From positions 310,001-374,000 of the forward strand of contig CBDDKB010000002.1 in NCBI GenBank assembly GCA_965229935.1: 64,000 nucleotides of DNA, given 5' to 3'. The position numbers were made by a program, and so were the translations under genes. The notes beneath the pieces were generated by a model that was not told the DNA's origin, ran no database searches, and saw only the letters and a program-made list of their open reading frames with translations. Positions 16,799 to 25,663 of the stretch are shown in pieces. Source of the stretch: SPJN01 sp965229935. GTDB taxonomy: Bacteria > Pseudomonadota > Alphaproteobacteria > SPJN01. Within the stretch, counting starts at the first letter, position 1. The number at the start of each line of letters is the position of its first letter.

Positions 16799-17824
16799 AT
16801 GGCCTTTGTTACAAAACTTATTTTAATGTTGCCGGGCTTCATCCTGAATTGGTTCGCCGGTGGCAAGACTGTTATCCGTGACCGCGTGCTTGATCCGCGC
16901 ATGAACTTCTTGTCATCAATGGCAAAGAAGATGGCAGCAAACGGACCCGCAAACCCAAGCGTGCAAGAACGGCGGGAGGCAGCCAATCAGGGCCTTGCCA
17001 TGCTGGAAGGCAAACCCCGCAAGATGAAGGCGATTGAACATCGCACCATCCCCGGCCCTTTCGGGGAAACACCTATTCGCATTTATACACCCAATGGCGG
17101 GTCCGGCCCCTTGCCCCTGATGGTCTATTATCATCAGGGCGGTTGCGTTATCGGCAATCCGCAATGGTGCGAAACCTTCTGCACCTATATTGCTGATGAG
17201 GCAAAGGCCGTTGTCGTGTCGGTTGATTATCAAAAGGCACCGGAACATGTTTTCCCCGCCTCGTTCGAAGATGCGCTCAACGCCTATGACTGGGCCTATA
17301 ACAATGCAGAAAGCCTTGGCGCAGATCAAACCCGCATGGGCATTGGCGGGGACAGCGCAGGGGGTAATCTGTCAGCAGCCATTACGCATGAGTTGAAGAA
17401 GCAAAATCGCGCCCAGCCATTGGTGCAATTGTTGGTCTATCCGTGGACCACAACCGTGCAGGAGCCGCCGTCACGTGAAGAGTTTGGTGCCTGCTATCCG
17501 CTCGACAAGCCGACAATGGATTTCTTTAAGGAACAATATTTGCCGGATGCTGAAACGATGGTGATGGATCACCGCTGCTCTCCCCTTGATGAGGATGATT
17601 GTTCAGGCCTTGCCCCCGCTGTGATTGCCACGGCAGGCTTTGACCCGATCAGTGATGAGGGCGAGCTATATGCTGATAAGCTGAAGGCAGCAGGCGTGCC
17701 TGTTGAGTTCAAATGCTATACCAGCCTGTCTCACTCCTTCACCGCTATGTCCGGCGTGTTGCCCGCCGCAAAGCAGGCGATCACAGTGCTTGCCCAGCAG
17801 ACTGCGGCGCGGCTGAATCAATGA
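16799..17824 (+). CDS. Alpha/beta hydrolase, hormone-sensitive-lipase (family IV) type esterase
   Basis: The 341-residue protein has the family IV layout. The oxyanion motif is at about residue 112 as YYHQGGCVIG, where most relatives have HGGG, so the first glycine is replaced by Gln. The nucleophile is in GGDSAGGNLS (about residue 183), the acid in GFDPISDEG and the histidine in SLSHSF, so the triad is complete. A hydrophobic N-terminus (about residues 5-19) may tether it to the membrane. It hydrolyses carboxyl esters; the substrate is unknown. It follows the TetR gene and overlaps the oxidoreductase gene by four bases. Confidence 0.88.
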   Translation: MAFVTKLILMLPGFILNWFAGGKTVIRDRVLDPRMNFLSSMAKKMAANGPANPSVQERREAANQGLAMLEGKPRKMKAIEHRTIPGPFGETPIRIYTPNGGSGPLPLMVYYHQGGCVIGNPQWCETFCTYIADEAKAVVVSVDYQKAPEHVFPASFEDALNAYDWAYNNAESLGADQTRMGIGGDSAGGNLSAAITHELKKQNRAQPLVQLLVYPWTTTVQEPPSREEFGACYPLDKPTMDFFKEQYLPDAETMVMDHRCSPLDEDDCSGLAPAVIATAGFDPISDEGELYADKLKAAGVPVEFKCYTSLSHSFTAMSGVLPAAKQAITVLAQQTAARLNQ

Positions 17825-18816
17825 CCGACCCGATGATTCGCGCCGCCCAAGTTGCGGCGTTGAGTGAGGATTTCTCTACCGTTCACATTGTCGATTTGCC
17901 GCTGGAAAATCCGGCAGCGGGCGACGTGCGCGTGACCATGAAGGCGGTGGCAATCAACTATCCTGATGTGTTGATGGTCAAGGGCGGTTATCAGTTCAAA
18001 CCGCCATTGCCCTACATTGTTGGCATGGAAGGCAGCGGCATCATCAATGCAGTTGGCGCCGATGTTTCAGGCTGGCAAGTCGGGGATGAAGTGATTGTCG
18101 GTGGCCGCGCCGGTTTGATGGCGGAACAGCTTTGCGTGCCTGCGGCGGGCTTGCGAAAGAAGCCATCTGCCCTGAGTTTTGAGGAAGCTGCGGGCTATAC
18201 CACCGTTGCCCTAACCGCCTATGTCGCGCTTGTGCCCCGTGGCCATTTGGAGGCGGGGGAGACCTTGCTGGTTCATGGTGCAGCAGGCGGCGTCGGGATT
18301 GCAGCGGTAGAGCTTGGCAAACATTTGGGTGCAACTGTGATCGCAACAGCATCATCAGAAGAAAAACGCGCCCTGTGCCTATCTAAAGGCGCAGACCATG
18401 TGCTTGACCCCGCTGTCGGGTTTCGTGATCAGGTGAAGGACTTGACCGATGGACGTGGCGCGGACGTGATCTATGACCCCGTCGGCGGCGATGTGTTTGA
18501 TGAATCGGTTCGCTGTATCAATTGGGGTGGCCGCCTGTTGGTGATCGGTTTTGCCGGGGGGCGTATCCCGTCAGTGTCAGCCAATATGCCCTTGATCAAG
18601 GGGTTTTCGGTTGTCGGTGTGCGGGCCGGGGAATATGGCCGCCGCAATCCTGAAAAGGGTGCTGCTGCCATGCAGGCCATTATGCAGTTGGCAGAACAGG
18701 GCGTGATCAGGCCGCCCGTCGGCGCCAGCTTTCCGCTTGATGACGCGGTTGGGGCATTGCGTAATCTTGATCAACGCCAAGCGTTGGGCAAAACGGTGGT
18801 AACGCTGAACGGTTAA
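17821..18816 (+). CDS. NADPH:quinone oxidoreductase-type MDR protein
   Basis: The 331-residue protein belongs to the zinc-free quinone oxidoreductase branch of the medium-chain dehydrogenases. VAINYPDVLMVKGGYQ near residue 45 and the nucleotide-binding loop HGAAGGVGIAAVELGKHLGA near residue 150 show this. It reduces quinones or enones with NADPH. Its ATG overlaps the esterase stop in an ATGA, so the two are coupled; longer in-frame starts lie within the esterase. A second, similar oxidoreductase gene lies at 57599. The 3' end overlaps the convergent transporter gene by four bases. Confidence 0.88.
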   Translation: MTDPMIRAAQVAALSEDFSTVHIVDLPLENPAAGDVRVTMKAVAINYPDVLMVKGGYQFKPPLPYIVGMEGSGIINAVGADVSGWQVGDEVIVGGRAGLMAEQLCVPAAGLRKKPSALSFEEAAGYTTVALTAYVALVPRGHLEAGETLLVHGAAGGVGIAAVELGKHLGATVIATASSEEKRALCLSKGADHVLDPAVGFRDQVKDLTDGRGADVIYDPVGGDVFDESVRCINWGGRLLVIGFAGGRIPSVSANMPLIKGFSVVGVRAGEYGRRNPEKGAAAMQAIMQLAEQGVIRPPVGASFPLDDAVGALRNLDQRQALGKTVVTLNG

Positions 18817-19760
18817 AGCCAGCGCAGCCATTTCAGCAAAGTCAGGAACACAAAGATCAGTCCCGGCACCATCGCCAGAATGACCCAAAAGCCGTAATTG
18901 CTGTCCACCATCGGCATGCCGCCGACATTGATGCCGAACAGGCCTGTCAGAAGTGACGGGGGCAGCAACAGGATCGACACCAGCGCCAGCATATACATGG
19001 TGCGATTCATCCGCTCATTCACATCTGCGATTAGGTCATCATGAATGACGGTTGTGCGTTCCTTCAACTCCTCCAACACCTCGACAATGCGGACAGTGTT
19101 TTGCGCCTGTTCGCGAATATGATCGCGGTGGGCATCGTCTAACCAATCGACCTTTAGTGCCGCAAGCTCAAACAGGGCATCGCGCTGTGGTGCCATATAA
19201 CGGCGCAGCCCCGCAATGACATGACGGGTGGAGACGACCTGCTCGCGCAAATTGGATGGGCCGCCATCTTCGGCCTGTTCTTCAAGACCGTCGACCTTCA
19301 CCTCCAACTCATCCACCAACTCACGCAGACGTTCGGTGAGGCCAGAGACAGTGTGGACAAGAAAGTCAGCGGCGGTTTGCGGACCCTTCCCCTCACTCAA
19401 ATCCTGCCTTATGCCGTTGATGGTGCGCACGGGTCGCAATCGAACGGTAACAAGGGAGTCTTCTGTCAGCCAAAGGCGCAATCCAATCAAATCATGGGGG
19501 GCGTCGCCTTCATTGGTGTTGGCACCGCGCAATACAATCAAAGCATGACCGTCAACCAGATCGGCACGGGGGCGGGCGGCATCCTCGACCATTACAGGCA
19601 CATAAAGTGGCGGCAGCTCAGCCTCGTCCTTCAGCCAGCTGCGCAGATTGTCGTGTCCCCGTTCAAGATGAACCCAATGGGGGCCGCTATTATTCAGCGG
19701 GCCTGCATAGATCAAACCATGATCCTCAGGGGGTAGGGGGGTTGACGATGTAATTGCCAT
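18813..19760 (-). CDS. zntB: CorA-superfamily transporter, ZntB-like
   Basis: The 315-residue protein has a long soluble N-terminal region with charged helices and two C-terminal membrane helices. Just before the last helix comes LFGINVGGMP, the loop that in CorA is GMN and in the zinc-transporting ZntB group is GxNVGG. This favours Zn2+ transport over Mg2+, though substrate is inferred. The coiled region around residues 130-250 (ELVDELEVKVDGLEEQ and onward) fits the family's long stalk helix. AGGAAAC precedes the ATG. It diverges from the Lhr-like helicase gene and overlaps the oxidoreductase gene by four bases at the 3' end. Confidence 0.85.
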   Translation of the reverse strand: MAITSSTPLPPEDHGLIYAGPLNNSGPHWVHLERGHDNLRSWLKDEAELPPLYVPVMVEDAARPRADLVDGHALIVLRGANTNEGDAPHDLIGLRLWLTEDSLVTVRLRPVRTINGIRQDLSEGKGPQTAADFLVHTVSGLTERLRELVDELEVKVDGLEEQAEDGGPSNLREQVVSTRHVIAGLRRYMAPQRDALFELAALKVDWLDDAHRDHIREQAQNTVRIVEVLEELKERTTVIHDDLIADVNERMNRTMYMLALVSILLLPPSLLTGLFGINVGGMPMVDSNYGFWVILAMVPGLIFVFLTLLKWLRWL

Positions 19761-19838
19761 GCCTGTTTCCTTTTGGGCGCTTCCGGTTTGTGCGGATTTT
19801 TCGGTGCGCCGACGCGCAGCCTCATGCTAGAACAGGGT

Positions 19839-22394
19839 ATGAACAAAAGGGAAGCCCCAACAGCACCGGAAATCGCCTTACCGTCTGTTATCCATAATTG
19901 GTTTATGGGGCGGGGTTGGGCGCCGCGTGCCCACCAGATGGACATGCTGGTCCATGGGCAGGCGGGCAATTCGGCCCTGTTGATTGCACCCACAGGGGCG
20001 GGCAAAACCCTGGCTGGATTTTTGCCCAGCCTGACGGACCTTGTTGAAACAGTGTCCGTCGCGCGGGGGTTAAAGGAACGGCCCCACAAACTGCACACGA
20101 TTTATATTTCGCCCCTAAAGGCCTTGGCGGTTGATGTGCGCCGTAACCTGATTGACCCCGTAACTGAAATGGGCCTCGACCTCAGGATCGAAACCCGCAC
20201 GGGTGACACGCCGCAATCGCGCCGCCAACGGCAAAGGCGCTATCCACCCGATATATTGCTGACAACGCCGGAACAATTGGCGTTGCTTTTGTCTTACCCG
20301 GATGCTGACCGTTTCTTTGGCGATCTTAAATGCATTGTGCTGGATGAATTGCACGCGATTGAGAACACAAAACGCGGTGATTTGTTGGCGCTGGACCTTG
20401 CGCGGCTAACGCATTTTTCCCCCAGTGCAAGACGGGTCGGCCTGTCAGCAACTGTGGCGGAGCCTGATCGGTTGCGCCGTTATCTTGTGCCGCAAAGTGC
20501 AGGAAAGGATCGGCTTGCCGAACTGGTGCGCGGGCAGGCGGGCGCGGTCCCCGAAGTGACTATCCTGAAATCTGCAAATGACTTGCCATGGGCGGGCCAT
20601 TCGTCGGTCTATGCGGTTGAAGACATTCTCGACATGATTGACAGCGCCACGGTTGCGTTGGTTTTCGTCAATACGCGTAGTCAGGCCGAACGCATGTTTC
20701 AGGAATTATGGTCTGCAAATACAAACAATCTGCCGATTGCGCTTCATCACGGTTCGCTATCTGTTGAACAACGGCGCAAGGTCGAACAGGCAATGATCAA
20801 TGGCAGCTTGCGCGGCGTCGTTTGTACATCGACGCTTGATCTGGGGATCGACTGGGGCGCGGTTGATCTTGTCATTCAGGTCGGCGCCCCCAAGGGTGCC
20901 AGCCGTATGATGCAACGCATTGGGCGCGCCAATCACCGCCTTGATGAGCCTAGCCAGGCTGTCTTCATCCCCTCAAACAGGTTTGAGGCGTTGGAATGTC
21001 AGGCCGCAGTCTCTGCGATTGAGGCTGGGCGTCTTGACGGTGCCGCAGAAAAAACAGGCGCGCTTGATGTGTTGGCCCAGCATGTGATGGGCGTGGCCGT
21101 ACATGGGCCGTTCAGCCCTGATGCCCTTTATCAGGAGGTGATCAGCGCCGCACCCTATCGCGGTCTGGCGCGGGACAAGTTTGACAGGATCATCGATTTT
21201 GTGGCAACGGGCGGCTATGCGCTGCGTGCCTATGATCGCTATAAACGCCTGACGCCCATCGGCAAGGAAGGCTGGCTGCGCCTGTCACATCCCAATCATG
21301 CGCAAAGTTACCGACAGAATTTGGGAACGATCATCGAAGCGCCTATGTTAAAGGTGCGGCTTGTAAAACAGGCGAGTAACACGGCACGTCGCGGCCAAGG
21401 TAGGGGACGCGGGCGTTATTTGGGCGAGATCGAAGAAATGTTTATCGAACAAATGGCGGCGGGCGACACTTTTTTGTTCGCAGGCCATGTCCTGCAATAT
21501 GAGGGGATGTTTGAAACCGATGTGATCGTCACAAAGGGGCAAACGAACGAACCGCGTATCCCATCCTATTATGGGGGTAAGTTTCCCCTGTCGACCTTTT
21601 TGGCCGAAGGGGTTCGCAGCCTGCTGGCCACGCCATCGCGATGGCCCCAATTGCAGGGGCAGGTGCGTGATTGGTTGACGCAACAACAATGGCGATCCGT
21701 CTTACCGCGCGTTGATCAAATGCTGATCGAAACATTTCCGCGCGGCAATCGGCACTACATGGTGTGCTATCCGTTTGAGGGGCGATTGGCACATCAAACT
21801 TTGGGTATGTTATTGACCCGGCGGCTAGAACGGATGCGATATCGTCCGCTTGGCTTTGTGGCGTCAGACTATGCCATTGCTGTATGGGCCTTGCGCGATA
21901 TGGAGGATGTGGATTTCGCAGCCTTGTTTGACGAAGACATGTTGGGGGATGATCTGGAAAGCTGGCTGGCAGAATCCTATTTGATGAAGCGTACCTTCAG
22001 GGATTGCGCCATCATCGCCGGATTGATTGAACGCAAGCGCGCGGGACAGGAAAAGACCGGGCGTCAAATGACGGTCTCGTCCGATTTGATCTATGACGTC
22101 CTGCAGGCTGAGGAGCCTGAGCATATTTTGCTGGAGGCAACATGGGCCACAGCAGGCAGTGGCTTGATTGATCTGGAACGGTTGGCGGACCTGTTGCGCC
22201 GCCTTAACGCCGACAATCGGATTTTGCATCGCAGCCTGTCGCGTGTTTCCCCCCTTGCTGTGCCCGTATTGCTCGACATCGGGAAAGAACCTGTGTTCGG
22301 TGAGGCGACAGACGATTTGTTGGGGGAGGCGGCTGACGCCCTGATTGAAGAAGCGATGGGCACAGATCTTGAAACAGGTGTGCTGCCCCTATGA
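19839..22394 (+). CDS. Ligase-associated DNA damage response DEXH helicase (Lhr-like)
   Basis: The protein is 851 residues from ATG 19839. Helicase motifs are clear: LIAPTGAGKTLAGF (Walker A, about residue 48), DELHAIE (DEXH), GLSATVAEPDRL, STLDLGIDWG and QRIGRANHR. Family members sit with an ATP-dependent ligase, an exonuclease and the PdeM nuclease, and are taken to act in DNA repair. Here PdeM follows directly with a four-base overlap, but ligase and exonuclease are absent from the window. Two in-frame upstream starts (19773, 19824) are possible; 19839 keeps the gene clear of the divergent transporter's promoter. Confidence 0.9.
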   Translation: MNKREAPTAPEIALPSVIHNWFMGRGWAPRAHQMDMLVHGQAGNSALLIAPTGAGKTLAGFLPSLTDLVETVSVARGLKERPHKLHTIYISPLKALAVDVRRNLIDPVTEMGLDLRIETRTGDTPQSRRQRQRRYPPDILLTTPEQLALLLSYPDADRFFGDLKCIVLDELHAIENTKRGDLLALDLARLTHFSPSARRVGLSATVAEPDRLRRYLVPQSAGKDRLAELVRGQAGAVPEVTILKSANDLPWAGHSSVYAVEDILDMIDSATVALVFVNTRSQAERMFQELWSANTNNLPIALHHGSLSVEQRRKVEQAMINGSLRGVVCTSTLDLGIDWGAVDLVIQVGAPKGASRMMQRIGRANHRLDEPSQAVFIPSNRFEALECQAAVSAIEAGRLDGAAEKTGALDVLAQHVMGVAVHGPFSPDALYQEVISAAPYRGLARDKFDRIIDFVATGGYALRAYDRYKRLTPIGKEGWLRLSHPNHAQSYRQNLGTIIEAPMLKVRLVKQASNTARRGQGRGRGRYLGEIEEMFIEQMAAGDTFLFAGHVLQYEGMFETDVIVTKGQTNEPRIPSYYGGKFPLSTFLAEGVRSLLATPSRWPQLQGQVRDWLTQQQWRSVLPRVDQMLIETFPRGNRHYMVCYPFEGRLAHQTLGMLLTRRLERMRYRPLGFVASDYAIAVWALRDMEDVDFAALFDEDMLGDDLESWLAESYLMKRTFRDCAIIAGLIERKRAGQEKTGRQMTVSSDLIYDVLQAEEPEHILLEATWATAGSGLIDLERLADLLRRLNADNRILHRSLSRVSPLAVPVLLDIGKEPVFGEATDDLLGEAADALIEEAMGTDLETGVLPL

Positions 22395-23080
22395 CCGCGC
22401 CAGCCTACACAATCTCAGTCGCCGGGACGCGCCTAACGCTTGACCGTTTGGGCGCAATTTGGTGGCCTGACAAGAAGACGCTTGTTGCAGGCGATCTTCA
22501 TTTTGAAAAGGCCAGCAGCTTTGCCCAACGCCGGGGGCAGCTATTGCCGCCCTATGATACGGCGCGGACCTTGGGCCACATAACACGGTTGATTAATCAC
22601 TATCAGCCAGATCGGTTCATTGCGCTTGGTGACAGTTTTCATGATGCTGCGGCAGCGGATCGGCTGGCGGACAAGGATCGTGACGCCATCAAATCGTTGG
22701 CGGAGCGGGTTGAGCTTGTGTGGATTGAGGGGAATCATGACCCCCATCCGCCGCAAGACCTTGGTGGCCAAGTCATGAGCGAGCTGCGTGACGGGCCGCT
22801 GACCTTTCGCCATGAACCGCAGGCAGGCCCCCAAGCGGGCGAGGTGGCGGGCCATCTGCACCCTGTGGGGATGGTGCGGGTGCGGGGACGGGCGTTGCGG
22901 CGGCGGGCCTTTGCCTCAGACGGGCAGCGTTTGATTCTGCCAGCCTTTGGTGCCTTTACAGGCGGGTTGGAGGTAACGGATCAGGCCTTTGCGCCCCTGT
23001 TCGGCGGGCCGTTTCACGCCCACATGATTGGGCGGGACAGGATTGTGCCAGTTAAATCGACACGCCTGTTAAAGCGTTAG
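22391..23080 (+). CDS. pdeM: Ligase-associated DNA damage response endonuclease PdeM
   Basis: The 229-residue metallophosphoesterase has the metal-binding motifs in order: GDLHFEK (about residue 36), GDSFHD, GNHDP and GHLHP. These fit the PdeM family, which partners the Lhr-like helicase. It starts with an ATGA overlap on the helicase stop, so both are made from one message. The gene converges with ccdA, overlapping by four bases. Nuclease activity is family knowledge; its DNA substrate in this organism is not known. Confidence 0.9.
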   Translation: MTAPAYTISVAGTRLTLDRLGAIWWPDKKTLVAGDLHFEKASSFAQRRGQLLPPYDTARTLGHITRLINHYQPDRFIALGDSFHDAAAADRLADKDRDAIKSLAERVELVWIEGNHDPHPPQDLGGQVMSELRDGPLTFRHEPQAGPQAGEVAGHLHPVGMVRVRGRALRRRAFASDGQRLILPAFGAFTGGLEVTDQAFAPLFGGPFHAHMIGRDRIVPVKSTRLLKR

Positions 23081-23820
23081 CCGAGTTCGGCCAGTGCAGG
23101 GAAATACTCAATCAACCAAAATGACAGGGTTTGGAGTGTGCCGAAGCTGATCAAAACACCTGTCAGCACCAACAAGCCGCCTGTGATTTTTTCCAGCGTG
23201 CCGGTATGGCCACGAAACCGTTTTGCGAAACCCATGAAATGGCGCATGCCATAGGCAGACAATAAAAATGGCAGGCCAAGCCCGGCGGAATAGACGCTTA
23301 GCAACAGCACCCCTTCACTTACGGAATTGTGGCCTGCTGCAATCGCCAAGATCGCGGCTAAAATCGGGCCGATACAGGGGGTCCAACCAAAGCCGAAGGC
23401 AAGCCCAACTACATAGCCGCCAATAAGGCTGGCCGGGCGGGACTGCGTTTGAACGCGTGCCTCACGATCCAGAAAGGGAATGCGGATTATGTGCATATAA
23501 TGCAGCCCAAACAGGGCAATCAGCACGCCTGCAATGGGCGACAGGATATGCAGATTAGGCGCAATCAAGGCATTCAGGGCAGAGGCGCTGGCCCCCAAGG
23601 CGATAAAGACCGTCGAAAAACCAAGCACAAAGAATAGCGCCGCCATCATCACCCGGTTGCGAACCATATTGCCGCTATCGGCATTGTCCTCCGTCAGCTC
23701 ATCAAGGCTGGTGCCGCCGACAAAGCATAAATAGCCCGGCACCAACGGCAGCACGCAAGGGGATAAAAAGCTGATCAGCCCGCCCAGAAAGGCAGCGGTA
23801 TAGGAAAGTTCAGATGTCAT
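23077..23820 (-). CDS. ccdA: CcdA/DsbD-type cytochrome c biogenesis membrane protein
   Basis: The 247-residue protein has six hydrophobic segments and the paired membrane cysteines of CcdA: SPCVLPLVPGY at about residue 21 and WTPCIGPIL at about residue 147. CcdA moves reducing power from cytoplasmic thioredoxin across the inner membrane to periplasmic thiol proteins, among them cytochrome c maturation factors. A TlpA-type thioredoxin that could receive electrons is encoded at 38818, though not next to it. About 75 bases separate it from the TIGR02186 gene upstream. Confidence 0.92.
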   Translation of the reverse strand: MTSELSYTAAFLGGLISFLSPCVLPLVPGYLCFVGGTSLDELTEDNADSGNMVRNRVMMAALFFVLGFSTVFIALGASASALNALIAPNLHILSPIAGVLIALFGLHYMHIIRIPFLDREARVQTQSRPASLIGGYVVGLAFGFGWTPCIGPILAAILAIAAGHNSVSEGVLLLSVYSAGLGLPFLLSAYGMRHFMGFAKRFRGHTGTLEKITGGLLVLTGVLISFGTLQTLSFWLIEYFPALAELG

Positions 23821-23895
23821 GTTTGGTTTATGCCCTGTCAGGGGCTGTGTGCCAAGACGCGTTCTGTCACGATCGTGTGACCCGCATGATTTGAG

Positions 23896-24669
23896 CTAGC
23901 GTTCCCTGAACAGAACGGCAGTGCCCCACCCGGCAGCAACGGCCAGCAACACCGCCATCAGCCCATAAAGCCATGGCAGATTATGGGCAAGCCGATAGAT
24001 CTGAAGCTCAACCCCCACCTTATCGACGAATAGGGGTGAAAATTGCGCCCCGGCGACCTGACCATCACGGATCAGGAATGCCTGTACCTTATAGGTGCCG
24101 ACAGGCACGTTGGCGGGCAATGAGATGCGGGCGCGAAACAGCTTGCCCCCAACAAAGCGAAAGCCCTGATGATCCTCAAGAAACAAACCATCTTTTGTGC
24201 GTGTGCGGACAAGGGCGCTGCGGAAGTCTTGATGGGCCTCGTCAATTTTGATGCTGCCCAATACACGATCTATCCCCAGTTCATGCCGCCGCAACAATGC
24301 GGTGGGGGCGATCTGGTCAAGCGGACGCGTTGATAAAAGCGCATAGAAACCGGGGATGTTTTTAAAATCCACCGCCTCAGTATTCACCCAAATCGGGCCG
24401 ACGCGGCTTTTCTTGCGGACGGTCACGTCACTTTGTGGGCCGCGCACAACAATGACGACATCACCACGTTCATCGGCGGACAGGCTTTTGCCCGGTGCCG
24501 CTTCGATCGCGCCAAACAACAACAACTCAGTCCCTGTGAAGGTGGATCGGATGGCGATTTGATGTTGATCAAGGTCAGCCACCAATGGCTGCTGTGTTTG
24601 GGCATACGCGCCTGTTACAAAGCCCATCATTAACAGGCAAAGCCATATGGGAAGGGTGGGGCGCATCAT
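23896..24669 (-). CDS. TIGR02186 family membrane-anchored protein
   Basis: The 257-residue protein starts with a signal sequence (PTLPIWLCLLMMGFVTGAYAQ) and ends with one transmembrane helix (LPWLYGLMAVLLAVAAGWGTA, about residues 228-248). The part between is a beta-rich exported domain. This is the alphaproteobacterial TIGR02186 family, found next to TauE/SafE permeases, as here. It is translationally coupled to the TauE gene by an ATGA overlap. Its molecular role is unknown; context suggests a partner of the sulfite or organosulfonate exporter. Start: ATG 24669 or 24666. Confidence 0.85.
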   Translation of the reverse strand: MMRPTLPIWLCLLMMGFVTGAYAQTQQPLVADLDQHQIAIRSTFTGTELLLFGAIEAAPGKSLSADERGDVVIVVRGPQSDVTVRKKSRVGPIWVNTEAVDFKNIPGFYALLSTRPLDQIAPTALLRRHELGIDRVLGSIKIDEAHQDFRSALVRTRTKDGLFLEDHQGFRFVGGKLFRARISLPANVPVGTYKVQAFLIRDGQVAGAQFSPLFVDKVGVELQIYRLAHNLPWLYGLMAVLLAVAAGWGTAVLFRER

Positions 24670-25580
24670 TTTCCGACCGCCAGTGAATAAAGGTCGGCAG
24701 GGGTAAGAACAAGATCAAGCCCAAGCTTAAAGCAGACCACAACCACCAAAAGCGCAAGCAGGGCGCGCAGCTGTTCAGCCTTCATCCGAAGGCCGACCCG
24801 CGTGCCGAATTGCGCGCCGATGACCGCGCCCACCACCAGCAATAGGGCAAGTACCACATCAACTGTTTGGTTTGTGCCTGCATGCAACAGGCCCGCAATG
24901 GCGGCAACAAAGATGATTTGAAATAGCGAGGTGCCGATCACCACATTGGTGGGCATCCCCAGAATATAGATCATGGCAGGGACCATGATAAAACCGCCGC
25001 CCACCCCCATAATGGCTGACAGGATGCCAACCGCAAGGCCCAACAGGACGGGCGGAATGGCAGAGATATAAAGCCGGGATTTGCGGAACCGCATTTTCAG
25101 CGGCCATGTGTGAACCCAGTCACGCCGACGCCTGTTCACTTTGGGGGGTGTGCCCGCGCGTGATTTGCGCAGCGTGTTGAAACTTTCGACCAGCATCAAG
25201 CCGCCAACAACGCCAAGAAAGATGACATAGGAAAGCGAGATCAACAGATCAACCTGCCCAAGCGAGCGTAACCATTTAAAGACAAAGACACCGATAAAGG
25301 CACCTGCCGCACCGCCGCCCAGCAGCAGAAACCCCATCTTGAAATCAACGGTACCGCGCCGCCAATGGGCCATGACCCCGGTTACGGATGAGGCAATGAT
25401 CTGATTGGATTGTGTGCCGACCGCGACGGCAGGGGGCACACCCGCAAAGATCAAAAGCGGCGTCATCAAAAAGCCGCCGCCAACCCCGAACATGCCGGAT
25501 AAGAAGCCAACGCCCGCACCCATGCCCAGCAGCAAAAAAATGCTGACGGACATTTCGGCAATGGGCAGATAGATTTGCAT
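24666..25580 (-). CDS. TauE/SafE (TSUP) family sulfite/anion exporter
   Basis: The 304-residue protein has the duplicated TSUP motif, GVGGGFLMTPLLIFAGVPPAVAVGT at about residues 30-55 and GVGGGFIMVPAMIYILGMPTNVVIGT at about residues 180-205. About eight hydrophobic segments and a basic cytoplasmic loop (KSRAGTPPKVNRRRRDW) lie between and around these. TSUP proteins carry sulfite, sulfonates or similar anions across the inner membrane. Coupling to the TIGR02186 gene repeats a pairing known from many Alphaproteobacteria. No sulfur oxidation genes are nearby, so the substrate is inferred from family only. Confidence 0.9.
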   Translation of the reverse strand: MQIYLPIAEMSVSIFLLLGMGAGVGFLSGMFGVGGGFLMTPLLIFAGVPPAVAVGTQSNQIIASSVTGVMAHWRRGTVDFKMGFLLLGGGAAGAFIGVFVFKWLRSLGQVDLLISLSYVIFLGVVGGLMLVESFNTLRKSRAGTPPKVNRRRRDWVHTWPLKMRFRKSRLYISAIPPVLLGLAVGILSAIMGVGGGFIMVPAMIYILGMPTNVVIGTSLFQIIFVAAIAGLLHAGTNQTVDVVLALLLVVGAVIGAQFGTRVGLRMKAEQLRALLALLVVVVCFKLGLDLVLTPADLYSLAVGK

Positions 25581-25663
25581 ATAATCCGAACTTGAATGTA
25601 GCGAGTCAGCGCGATTGTGCGCCTGCCGCCTTTTATATGCAAGTCAGCAGAATGGCTTTCCCC

